The notes under the pieces are model-generated. The model did not search any database, was not told the DNA's origin, and saw only the letters and a program-made list of their open reading frames with translations. Shown here piece after piece: positions 1 through 5,643 of a stretch of 5,651 bases of DNA. This DNA comes from Candidatus Omnitrophota bacterium (GTDB lineage Bacteria > Omnitrophota > Omnitrophia > Omnitrophales > Aquincolibacteriaceae). The DNA is taken from contig JACPXK010000095.1 in assembly GCA_016196565.1 (NCBI GenBank), positions 1 through 5,651 of the forward strand. The letters run 5' to 3'. Numbering within the stretch: the first letter of the stretch is position 1; each line of letters opens with the position of its first letter. The translations under genes and the position numbers were made by a program.

Positions 1-53
1 AGGTGGACAAAATCCGCATGCGGCATTTACTTTACTCCAAGACTTTTTTGCCC

Positions 54-119
54 GTCATCCTAAAGGGATTATTTCTATTCGTCATCCTGAGGGAGGCCGA
101 AGGCCGACCGAAGGATCTC
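54..119 (+). repeat. Composite palindromic repeat module, copy 1 (family A)
   Basis: A degenerate short unit (54-80, beginning GTCATCCT) is followed directly by a full unit (81-119, beginning GTCATCCTGAGG and ending AAGGATCTC). The full unit folds on the + strand. The outer arms are ATCCT 84-88 and AGGAT 112-116. A GA/GA internal loop follows (89-90 with 110-111), then GG/CC (91-92 with 108-109), a second GA/GA loop (93-94 with 106-107), and GGCC/GGCC (95-98 with 102-105) around a GAA loop. The module overlaps the 3' end of the GIY-YIG gene, whose stop codon (75-77) lies in the degenerate unit. A second module in the same orientation is at 451-510. Confidence 0.88.
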
Positions 120-383
120 ATAGCCGAGATTCTTTGATTCTACTAATTTGAGTTTCTTTTTTCTTGTCCAACCTTTGATTTGCTTTTCTCGAGTAATTGC
201 ATCTACTATTGAATCAAAAATCTCATAATAGACAAGTTTTGAAGCATTATATTTATTCGTAAAGCCGGGCACTAGCTTTTGTTTATGCTCATAGACTCTT
301 TTAATCAGAGCATTGGTAACACCGGTATAAAGAACACTGTTGTTCTTATTCGTCATGAGATAAACGTAACCACTTCTTGACAT
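75..383 (-). CDS. Small GIY-YIG nuclease-domain protein (YhbQ/UPF0213-like), C-terminus encoded by a repeat
   Basis: This 102-residue protein is a single GIY-YIG domain, the fold used by UvrC and homing endonucleases to cut DNA with one metal ion. Visible family marks are the GIY-equivalent VYLM (residues 7-10), the YIG-equivalent YTG (19-21), a likely catalytic Arg29 followed by His33 (KRVYEHK), and Glu66 (REKQIKGW), the expected metal ligand. The length fits stand-alone members, whose natural substrates are mostly unknown. The ATG at 381-383 is the only plausible start, because an in-frame TAG lies upstream inside the 394-433 repeat. No Shine-Dalgarno or promoter is evident. Residues 89-101 (EILRSAFGLPQDD) are the translation of the repeat at 81-119, and the stop is in the adjoining degenerate unit, so the tail is probably not part of the fold. 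The gene is AT-rich (17 G+C in 60 bases at 181-240, against 34 in 60 at 601-660 in guaA), consistent with transfer or mobility. DNA cleavage is inferred from the family. Confidence 0.9.
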   Translation of the reverse strand: MSRSGYVYLMTNKNNSVLYTGVTNALIKRVYEHKQKLVPGFTNKYNASKLVYYEIFDSIVDAITREKQIKGWTRKKKLKLVESKNLGYEILRSAFGLPQDDE

Positions 384-393
384 GTTTGTTTTC

Positions 394-433
394 GAGATTC
401 TTCGTCGTGCCTATCGGCACTCCTCAGAATGAC
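394..433 (-). repeat. Inverted copy of the palindromic repeat (family A, copy 2)
   Basis: Read on the minus strand this 40-base unit begins GTCATTCTGAGG and ends GAAGAATCTC, matching the full units at 81-119 and 478-510 in the opposite orientation. Its minus-strand hairpin has outer arms ATTCT/AGAAT (426-430 with 397-401). A GA/GA loop follows (424-425 with 402-403), then one G-C pair (423 with 404), a second GA/GA loop (421-422 with 405-406), and GTGCC/GGCAC (416-420 with 407-411) around a GATA loop. The outer-arm C-G pair of the other copies is a T-A pair here, so pairing is kept although the sequence changed. It lies 10 bases upstream of the GIY-YIG start codon. Confidence 0.85.
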
Positions 434-450
434 AAGCACTTCTCTTACTC

Positions 451-510
451 GTCATCCTGAAAGGACTATCTCTATCCGTCATCCTGAGGGCCAAAGGCCC
501 GAAGGATCTC
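451..510 (+). repeat. Composite palindromic repeat module, copy 3 (family A), at the guaA 3' end
   Basis: The layout matches 54-119: a 27-base degenerate unit (451-477) followed by a full unit (478-510). The two degenerate units match at 22 of 27 positions by my alignment, and all five differences are transitions. The full unit folds as ATCCT/AGGAT (481-485 with 503-507), a GA/GA internal loop (486-487 with 501-502), and GGGCC/GGCCC (488-492 with 496-500) around an AAA loop. It ends 5 bases short of the guaA stop codon, so it would form a hairpin at the 3' end of the guaA message. No T-tract follows on the guaA side, so it is not a typical intrinsic terminator. Confidence 0.88.
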
Positions 511-515
511 GACCG

Positions 516-2054
516 TTACTCCCATTCAATGGTGGCGGGGGGTTTGCTGGAAATATCATAGCATACGCGATTAATGCCGCGAACTTCATTAATCATGCGG
601 TTGGAAATGCGTCCCAGCACATCGCTCGGAATTTTAGCCCAGTCGGCCGTCATGCCGTCTTGGGACGTGACCGCCCGAACTGCCGCGACGTTTTCATAAG
701 TGCGTTCATCCCCCATCACCCCGACGCTTTGGACGGGAAGCAAAACAACAAAGGCCTGCCAAATTTTGTCATAAAGCCCGGCTTTGCGGATTTCTTCAAT
801 CGCAATCCAATCGGCTTCGCGCAAAATATCACAGCGCTCTTGAGTCACTTCGCCGAGAATGCGGACCCCAAGTCCCGGGCCGGGGAAAGGATGGCGTTTT
901 ACAAGCTCGTCTTTCAAGCCCAGCACATTACCCACTTTGCGCACTTCATCTTTAAAAAGCTCACGCAAAGGTTCAACCAATTTAAATTTCATTCCTTTGG
1001 GAAGTCCGCCCACATTATGATGGCTTTTGATCACACTGGTGGGCCCGCCGTGCACGGAAACGGACTCAATCACATCGGGGTACAAAGTCCCCTGCGCCAG
1101 ATAAGGAACTTTGCCAAGCTTTTTGGCTTCGCGGTCAAACGTTTCCACAAATACGCGTCCGATTGTTTTACGTTTCTGTTCGGGATCGATAATTCCTTTT
1201 AAGGCTTTGAGAAAAATCCGCGAAGCATCGACAAATTTAATATTCATATGAAAATGGTCTTTAAACACCGCCTTGATTTTTGATGTCTCATTAAGGCGCA
1301 TAAGACCATTGTCCACATAAATACAGGTAAGCTGTTTGCCCAAGGCTTTGTGAAGTAAAAGTCCGGCAACGGAGGAATCCACGCCGCCGGAAAGTCCGAG
1401 CACCACTCTTTGGCGCCCCACTTGCCTTCGAATTTTTTTGATGGCTTCCTGAATAAACGATTTGGGAGTCCAGTCCCCATGAAATTTACAAATCTCAAAA
1501 AGAAAATTTCCGATGATTTTGGACCCTTGAGGAGTATGGACCACTTCCGGATGAAACTGCACGCCGTAAATGCGCCGTTTGTCATTGGCCACAGCAGCAA
1601 CAGGAGAATTGGCGGTAAAGGCGATGCTTTCAAAACCGGGAGGCAGGCGGTCCAGTTTGTCACCATGACTCATCCAGCAATTTAATTTTTTGGGAAGTCC
1701 GGCAAACAGTCCGGCCGGCCGTTTTACGGTCAACTGTGAAAAACCGTATTCCCTCTTTTTGGATTTATGCACTTTGCCGCCTAAAATATGGGCGATCAAT
1801 TGAAGGCCGTAACAAATACCTAATAGTGGAAGGCCGAGAGAAAAAATTCTTTTGTCCGGAATCGGGGCTTTGGGCCCATAAACATTGGCCGGAGAACCGG
1901 AAAGAATGAGGGCTTTTGGATTGTGGGAGAGGATTTCAGCGAGCGGAGCATGATAAGGAAGAATAACGGAGTAAACTTTGTGTTCACGCGCACGACGTGC
2001 TATGAGCTGAGTAACTTGCGAACCAAAATCAAGAATGACTACGGTTTCGTTCAT
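516..2054 (-). CDS. guaA: GMP synthase (glutamine-hydrolysing)
   Basis: The enzyme makes GMP from XMP, ATP and glutamine in the cytoplasm, the last step of de novo guanine nucleotide synthesis. The 512 residues carry the full bacterial single-chain layout, close to the 525 of E. coli. An N-terminal class I glutamine amidotransferase domain (about 1-192) has Cys81 in GICYGLQ and His168/Glu170 in QFHPE, the expected triad. An ATP pyrophosphatase domain follows, with the P-loop SGGVDSS (222-228) and QGTLYPDVIES (321-331). The C-terminal dimerisation domain has HPFPGPGLGVRILG (388-401) and ends in the typical KPPATIEWE (504-512). No key residue is missing. The ATG at 2052-2054 gives the usual start just before VVILDFGSQ. 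It lies 20 bp after the guaB3 stop with no good Shine-Dalgarno in the gap (an AGGA overlapping the guaB3 end is 17 bases away), so translational coupling to guaB3 is likely. A family A repeat hairpin begins 5 bases after its stop. Confidence 0.98.
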   Translation of the reverse strand: MNETVVILDFGSQVTQLIARRAREHKVYSVILPYHAPLAEILSHNPKALILSGSPANVYGPKAPIPDKRIFSLGLPLLGICYGLQLIAHILGGKVHKSKKREYGFSQLTVKRPAGLFAGLPKKLNCWMSHGDKLDRLPPGFESIAFTANSPVAAVANDKRRIYGVQFHPEVVHTPQGSKIIGNFLFEICKFHGDWTPKSFIQEAIKKIRRQVGRQRVVLGLSGGVDSSVAGLLLHKALGKQLTCIYVDNGLMRLNETSKIKAVFKDHFHMNIKFVDASRIFLKALKGIIDPEQKRKTIGRVFVETFDREAKKLGKVPYLAQGTLYPDVIESVSVHGGPTSVIKSHHNVGGLPKGMKFKLVEPLRELFKDEVRKVGNVLGLKDELVKRHPFPGPGLGVRILGEVTQERCDILREADWIAIEEIRKAGLYDKIWQAFVVLLPVQSVGVMGDERTYENVAAVRAVTSQDGMTADWAKIPSDVLGRISNRMINEVRGINRVCYDISSKPPATIEWE

Positions 2055-2074
2055 AAAATGACAAGGGCACGTCC

Positions 2075-3235
2075 TTACTTCCCCATTCCAACTCTTTGCG
2101 CGGCCTGGAAGAGTTTGCCTTCCGTGCGTATGGCCGGAGCGATCACAATTTCAGCAAGTTGAAGTTCGCGAATATTTTGGGCGCCGACATTTCCCATGCA
2201 AGTGCGCAAAGCACCGACAAGATTTTGCGTTCCGTCATCGAGTTTGGCGGGGCCATAAAGAATTTCTTCCAGCGTTCCGCTCGTGCCGACACGAATTCTC
2301 GTACCGCGCGGTAAGTTGGCATGCGGCGTCGCCATTCCCCAGTGGAATCCTTTTCCCGGCGCTTCTTGGGCGCGGGCAAAAGCCGAACCCACCATCACAG
2401 CATCAGCTCCGCAGGCAAAGGCCTTGCAAATATCGCCGCCCGTGGACATTCCGCCGTCTCCGATAATTCCGACATAGCGTCCGCTCTTCTTATAATAGAC
2501 CTCGCGCGCAGCGGCACAATCGGCAATGGAGGTCACTTGAGGAACACCGAGCCCAAGAACACCCCGGGTGGTGCAGGCCGAGCCCGGCCCGATTCCCACC
2601 AAAATGGCGGAACAGCCGGCTTCCATTAATTCCAGGGCAATTTTATAGGTCACACAATTGCCGAGAATCACGGGGATTTTCATGGATTTGCAGAATTTTT
2701 TGAAATCCACCACTTTATAGGAAGAAGAAATATGGCGTACGGTGGTCACCGTGGATTGGACGACAAAAACATCAGCACCCGCCTCTTGAGCAATCGCCCC
2801 GTATTTTTCTGCTTTCTGCGGAATCGAACTTACTGCACAAGGGACTTTCGCTTTTTTAATTTCACGAATGCGCTGGCCGATTAATTTTTCTTTGATGGGC
2901 TCAACATAAAGTTTTTGAACCAGCTGCGTGGCTTTTTCCGGCGAGGCTTTGGCAATATCCGCCAGAATTTCTTGGTAATTTTCATAGCGGGTATAAATTC
3001 CTTCGAGATTGAGAACCGCAAGACCGCCGAGTTTTCCCATCGACACCGCAAACTTTGGGTCCACCACACCGTCCATGGCGGAGGCAAGGAACGGGATTTC
3101 GTAAACTTGTTTGCCGATTTTAAATTGAATATCAACTTCATCGGGATTAATCGTGACATCTCCGGGGACTAAAGCGATTTCATCAAATCCGTAAGCGCGG
3201 CGGGCCTTACGGTCACGGCCGATAAATTCAGACAT
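2075..3235 (-). CDS. guaB3: GuaB3-family IMP dehydrogenase-related protein
   Basis: This 386-residue TIM-barrel protein belongs to the IMP dehydrogenase/GMP reductase superfamily. IMP dehydrogenase oxidises IMP to XMP with NAD+, the substrate for the GuaA encoded next. The active-site loop [11 protein letters not shown] (214-224) contains the expected catalytic Cys221. A phosphate-binding segment IIGDGGM (257-263), GSAFARA (283-289) and [12 protein letters not shown] (341-352) are also superfamily marks. The opening [20 protein letters not shown] (5-24), the [20 protein letters not shown] stretch (309-328) and the ending TEGK...GMGK are diagnostic of the CBS-less GuaB3 group, which is about 370-390 residues long, against roughly 490 for canonical GuaB. 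No Bateman (paired CBS) domain is present, so allosteric control through such domains is not expected. GuaB3 proteins were long annotated only as IMPDH-related. Direct linkage to guaA here favours a real IMPDH role. The ATG has a strong GGAGG 9 bases upstream and its own promoter. Confidence 0.94.
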   Translation of the reverse strand: MSEFIGRDRKARRAYGFDEIALVPGDVTINPDEVDIQFKIGKQVYEIPFLASAMDGVVDPKFAVSMGKLGGLAVLNLEGIYTRYENYQEILADIAKASPEKATQLVQKLYVEPIKEKLIGQRIREIKKAKVPCAVSSIPQKAEKYGAIAQEAGADVFVVQSTVTTVRHISSSYKVVDFKKFCKSMKIPVILGNCVTYKIALELMEAGCSAILVGIGPGSACTTRGVLGLGVPQVTSIADCAAAREVYYKKSGRYVGIIGDGGMSTGGDICKAFACGADAVMVGSAFARAQEAPGKGFHWGMATPHANLPRGTRIRVGTSGTLEEILYGPAKLDDGTQNLVGALRTCMGNVGAQNIRELQLAEIVIAPAIRTEGKLFQAAQRVGMGK

Positions 3236-3244
3236 GGGAAAAAA

Positions 3245-3249
3245 CCTCC
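3245..3249 (-). promoter_or_regulatory. Shine-Dalgarno of guaB3
   Basis: GGAGG on the minus strand, 9 bases before the guaB3 ATG (3233-3235). It is the best ribosome-binding site in the window and fixes the guaB3 start. The guaA and GIY-YIG starts have nothing comparable. Confidence 0.85.
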
Positions 3250-3263
3250 GGAAAAATACGAGT

Positions 3264-3331
3264 TGTCATCCCCGAACACTTTAGTCGGGGATCATTGGAA
3301 AGATTCCCGCCAAAATCGTGCGGGAATGACA
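3264..3331. repeat. Compound two-hairpin repeat (family B) in the guaB3 leader
   Basis: The element is bounded by TGTCAT (3264-3269) and ATGACA (3326-3331). Inside are two hairpins: ATCCCCGA/TCGGGGAT (3268-3275 with 3285-3292) and ATTCCCGC/GCGGGAAT (3303-3310 with 3320-3327), each with a 9-base loop. The right half read on the minus strand aligns with the left half read on the + strand, so the element is two copies of one unit facing each other. The copies differ by compensating changes: C-G against T-A, and A-T against C-G. It lies between the predicted transcription start and the Shine-Dalgarno of guaB3, so it should be transcribed. It resembles a dispersed REP/BIME-type element, and an effect on guaB3 expression is possible but unproven. 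Confidence 0.85.
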
Positions 3332-3384
3332 GATGATGTTTGAAAATCGAGGATAAAAGGCGCGATGGTGTTTCCATTTGCGGT

Positions 3385-3414
3385 ATCATACAAAAACACC
3401 CTTGGGATTGTCAA
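3385..3414 (-). promoter_or_regulatory. Sigma70-type promoter for guaB3-guaA
   Basis: On the minus strand, TTGACA (3409-3414) is followed after 18 bases by TATGAT (3385-3390). The -35 is a perfect consensus match and the -10 differs at one position. The predicted start is near 3378, giving a leader of about 143 bases before guaB3. The -35 lies 15 bases beyond the stop codon of the upstream 737-codon gene, so the guanine operon has its own promoter even though the upstream gene points the same way. Read-through from upstream is possible, since no clear terminator separates them. Confidence 0.75.
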
Positions 3415-3417
3415 TCC
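3405..3417. promoter_or_regulatory. Dyad covering the -35 box, possible operator
   Basis: GGATTGTCAATCC is a perfect 6-1-6 inverted repeat that fully contains the -35 hexamer of the guaB3 promoter. A dyad there could be a repressor site. Alternatively it is the stem of a weak terminator for the upstream gene, because a TTTTT run follows about 10 bases later on the minus strand. It does not match the E. coli PurR consensus. Regulatory function is inferred from position only. Confidence 0.35.
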
Positions 3418-3429
3418 TTCAATGCGCGG

Positions 3430-5643
3430 TTATGCGGCGCGGCGAATTTCGCTGCGGGATTTCATGGCAGCTTCTATAAGAGCAGCCCAGCGCTCCGGTC
3501 CTGCTAAGGAAGCACCGGTATAAACTGTCATTTGCAGGCCATTCCAGGGAGTGAGAAGGCGCTCGGCCACGAGATAAGCTGTTAAATCCCGTATCTCAAC
3601 GGCAGCAGAAGGCGCGGAGGCCATGATTAGATTAGGAATGGTATTGTCATTGGGAAGAATTCCAGGATCCCCGATAAAACCGGCCGGGATTTTTCCATTT
3701 CTGACACGCGTAGAAAGTTCGGCCCATAAATTCGCAGGCGCTCTTTCAATTGCCAGATTTTTTAAATTAGCTCCGTAATGTTCGCGGGCATATTGATCGA
3801 TTTGGTGTTTTAAATTGGCGATTTCATTGTCTGAACCATCCACCCAAAGAAAAAGTTTTAATTTTTTGTCCGCAGCGGCAAGGCCGATGGTTTTTTCATA
3901 ATCCGCCATTTTGGCAGAAACCGGCCCGCGATAATCATAAATCACGCGCGCCACAGCTGGCGATTGGACCTGCTCAGCATAAGCCAGCGGTTCCACTCCC
4001 CAGCTATGCAAAATTCGCCTTCTCCAGTTCGCGCCGGCAATTTTTCCGATTAATTTATCAACACCCCAAAATCTTCTTGGTAAAGTCTTTTGGCGCACAG
4101 CGCCAAAACTTCTCTGAGATTCCTTAGTAACTTCGCGCCTTTCCCAGGAAGTTAATGCAGCGCTACTTCCTTCCGACAGCATACGCATTTCAGAGCTCGC
4201 CCTCCGCTTCTTTAAAGCTTCCTTGGCTGATCCATGAATTGCGGTCAATTGCTTTTCAAAAATGGGGAGATGAGAAGGAACCGTATAAACAAGCCTCTGT
4301 AATGGCTGCTGCGAAAGCGGTTGATTAAGATCACCTGCAATCGTTTCCAGGTCCTGGCGATTTAAGTGCTCAAAATAAGTTTTAAAAAACAATCTGACCA
4401 GGCGTTGATATTCTTCAAAAGAAATTGCTTCGCCTGAATTTGAATCCCTGAGACCTGCATATATTTTATGAAAGCTTCGCAACTTGATCTCCACACCATA
4501 CCATCCTTGCTGAGAAAAATACGGCTGCGAGGGTAAAGCCCAAGGTATATTCTCCTCATTGTCTGCTTCCTGGCCGAATGTGAGATCTTGAAAATGAAAA
4601 GTGTCTTTTTGTATTTTAATATTGGCCTTTTGCGCTTCTCCAAGGGCCCAATTGACTGCTATATATTCAAACATTTCGATTGGAGACAAGATTTTCCCAC
4701 CCCGCAATTCACCGGTGAAATTTAACGTTTCTGAAAGCTGGCGTCGTGTCCGCGTAAGCCCTGGATCTGTTAAAAGAATTTGAGGAAGTTTCGAAATACG
4801 CCCCGGAGGGCCTGTGAAAAGATTAAAAACAAGCATGGGAGAACTTTCGGCAGGCATCGATTCTGTGATTTCGATCCAGGAAACGGCTGAGTTGTCGGCT
4901 TTAGGAAAATGAAAGAAGCTGAAAATTTGATCTTCATCGACATAATGCTCTCCCTTACCACTAGTACCAAATTTTTCATCCAATAAATCCCATCCGTCGA
5001 AGCCTTGTTTCGCAGTAGGGATCGCCAAAAGTTTTCGGGCGCCCAAAAATTGAACGAAGGGTCCGCCGATTTGGTTTCTCGCAGTTCCCTGATTACCGGC
5101 CTCTAATCGATTAAAAAACTCGTGGGCTATTCTTGCCTCTTTGAGATTGACAAGACCGATAAAAGGATAAAGCGCATTTTCACGCTGCTGGAATGAAAAA
5201 CCTTGTGAGTTTTGTTCTTGTAAAAATTGTCCCGAACCTTTGACCCCGAGCCACAATCCATGGCCCAACGGGAAATAAGCTTGGCGGCCGTTCGCAACGG
5301 CGTTTTGAAGATTATTGACGTTATCATATCGATCCGTCACTCCCACAAGGATATGATGACCTTCTTGCAAAGCACGTACTGCATCTTCGGCTGTGCCAAT
5401 AGAAAACCCGCTGAATTTGTCGAGAAAATCATCCCCTGGGATTCCCTTGGTCTTTAATAAATTCAAAACGCCCGTATTCAAATATTCGAGCGGCCCTAAA
5501 TATTTTGAAGGTTCTTTTTCCGCGGAAATTTGAAGCAAAAATGCCGGCCGCAGTGAGCGATCATCCTCCAATGCTGCTACGATTTCCGGCGTAACAACTG
5601 CCGCAAGCTCCCGAGGAATATTGCTTCGTTCCAAATATTCCAT
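3430..5643 (-). CDS. Large two-part protein of unknown function, possible distant SelO/kinase-like N-terminal half
   Basis: I do not recognise this protein. From the first visible ATG it has 737 residues, but only 8 bases lie upstream, the frame is open through them (codons for P and V) and no Shine-Dalgarno is visible, so it may start outside the window. No signal peptide or membrane segment is apparent. Residues 1 to about 470 look globular. They contain WLGVKGSGQF (131-140), LKEARIAHEFFNRL (167-180), LVFNLFTGPPGRISKLP (271-287) and TFHFQDLTFGQEADNEEN (348-365). In that order they recall the Lys, Glu and two metal-binding positions of the SelO/protein-kinase fold (candidates K135, E169, D353, D361), a tentative pattern match only. 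A charged Ser/Arg/Lys-rich linker (about 471-550) follows, then a C-terminal alpha/beta-like region (about 560-725) with LKLFLWVDGSDNE (595-607) and AGFIGDPGILPND (654-666). SSEMR (483-487) and RSEIR (730-734) are related short motifs. It is unlikely to belong to the guanine operon, which has its own promoter. Confidence 0.8.
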   Translation of the reverse strand: MEYLERSNIPRELAAVVTPEIVAALEDDRSLRPAFLLQISAEKEPSKYLGPLEYLNTGVLNLLKTKGIPGDDFLDKFSGFSIGTAEDAVRALQEGHHILVGVTDRYDNVNNLQNAVANGRQAYFPLGHGLWLGVKGSGQFLQEQNSQGFSFQQRENALYPFIGLVNLKEARIAHEFFNRLEAGNQGTARNQIGGPFVQFLGARKLLAIPTAKQGFDGWDLLDEKFGTSGKGEHYVDEDQIFSFFHFPKADNSAVSWIEITESMPAESSPMLVFNLFTGPPGRISKLPQILLTDPGLTRTRRQLSETLNFTGELRGGKILSPIEMFEYIAVNWALGEAQKANIKIQKDTFHFQDLTFGQEADNEENIPWALPSQPYFSQQGWYGVEIKLRSFHKIYAGLRDSNSGEAISFEEYQRLVRLFFKTYFEHLNRQDLETIAGDLNQPLSQQPLQRLVYTVPSHLPIFEKQLTAIHGSAKEALKKRRASSEMRMLSEGSSAALTSWERREVTKESQRSFGAVRQKTLPRRFWGVDKLIGKIAGANWRRRILHSWGVEPLAYAEQVQSPAVARVIYDYRGPVSAKMADYEKTIGLAAADKKLKLFLWVDGSDNEIANLKHQIDQYAREHYGANLKNLAIERAPANLWAELSTRVRNGKIPAGFIGDPGILPNDNTIPNLIMASAPSAAVEIRDLTAYLVAERLLTPWNGLQMTVYTGASLAGPERWAALIEAAMKSRSEIRRAA

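Larger units (their letters stand above)
54..510. mobile_element. Possible repeat-bracketed GIY-YIG cassette
   Basis: The GIY-YIG gene is bracketed by two directly oriented composite modules (54-119 and 451-510), with an inverted single unit (394-433) just inside the right-hand one. The gene is much more AT-rich than guaA, and nothing else is carried. Recombination between the modules would remove about 397 bp, including the whole gene, and leave one module behind guaA. This could be a small mobile or formerly mobile unit, or a chance cluster of repeats common in this genome. There is no transposase, integrase or recognisable target-site duplication in view, so mobility is inferred only from arrangement and composition. 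Confidence 0.35.

Noticed and set aside
1..53. CCGCATGCGG palindrome (14-23) as a terminator for the GIY-YIG gene
   Set aside because: As a hairpin it has only about 3 base pairs around a 4-base loop, and the following T-tract is weak. Nothing else in 1-53 could be supported.
384..450. Promoter for the GIY-YIG gene using the TTGTCA at the repeat edge as -35
   Set aside because: No acceptable -10 lies at 16-19 bases; the only candidate, GATAGG inside the hairpin loop, is poor.
54..510. CRISPR array
   Set aside because: The repeats are few, imperfect, in mixed orientation and without regular spacers, and no cas genes are present.
429..1202. 257-codon open frame on the + strand
   Set aside because: It lies almost wholly antisense to guaA, which is complete and conserved. 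Its first ~30 residues are a translation of the repeats at 451-510, with no protein family features.
1244..1685. Further open frames on both strands within guaA
   Set aside because: They are other-frame readings of the conserved GMP synthase gene and show no motifs or ribosome-binding sites.
2055..2074. Repeat copy in the guaB3-guaA gap (contains GTCAT on the minus strand)
   Set aside because: Only the five-base GTCAT is shared; there is no hairpin or extended match.
2096..3172. Several 60-100 codon frames on both strands over guaB3
   Set aside because: All overlap the well-supported GuaB3 coding sequence and encode no recognisable domain.
3236..3384. Guanine/purine riboswitch in the guaB3 leader
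   Set aside because: I see no purine aptamer core or three-way junction. The structure there is explained by the two-hairpin repeat.
4362..5457. Short frames overlapping the 737-codon gene
   Set aside because: They are short, without ribosome-binding sites, and nested in a single long frame with protein-like composition.
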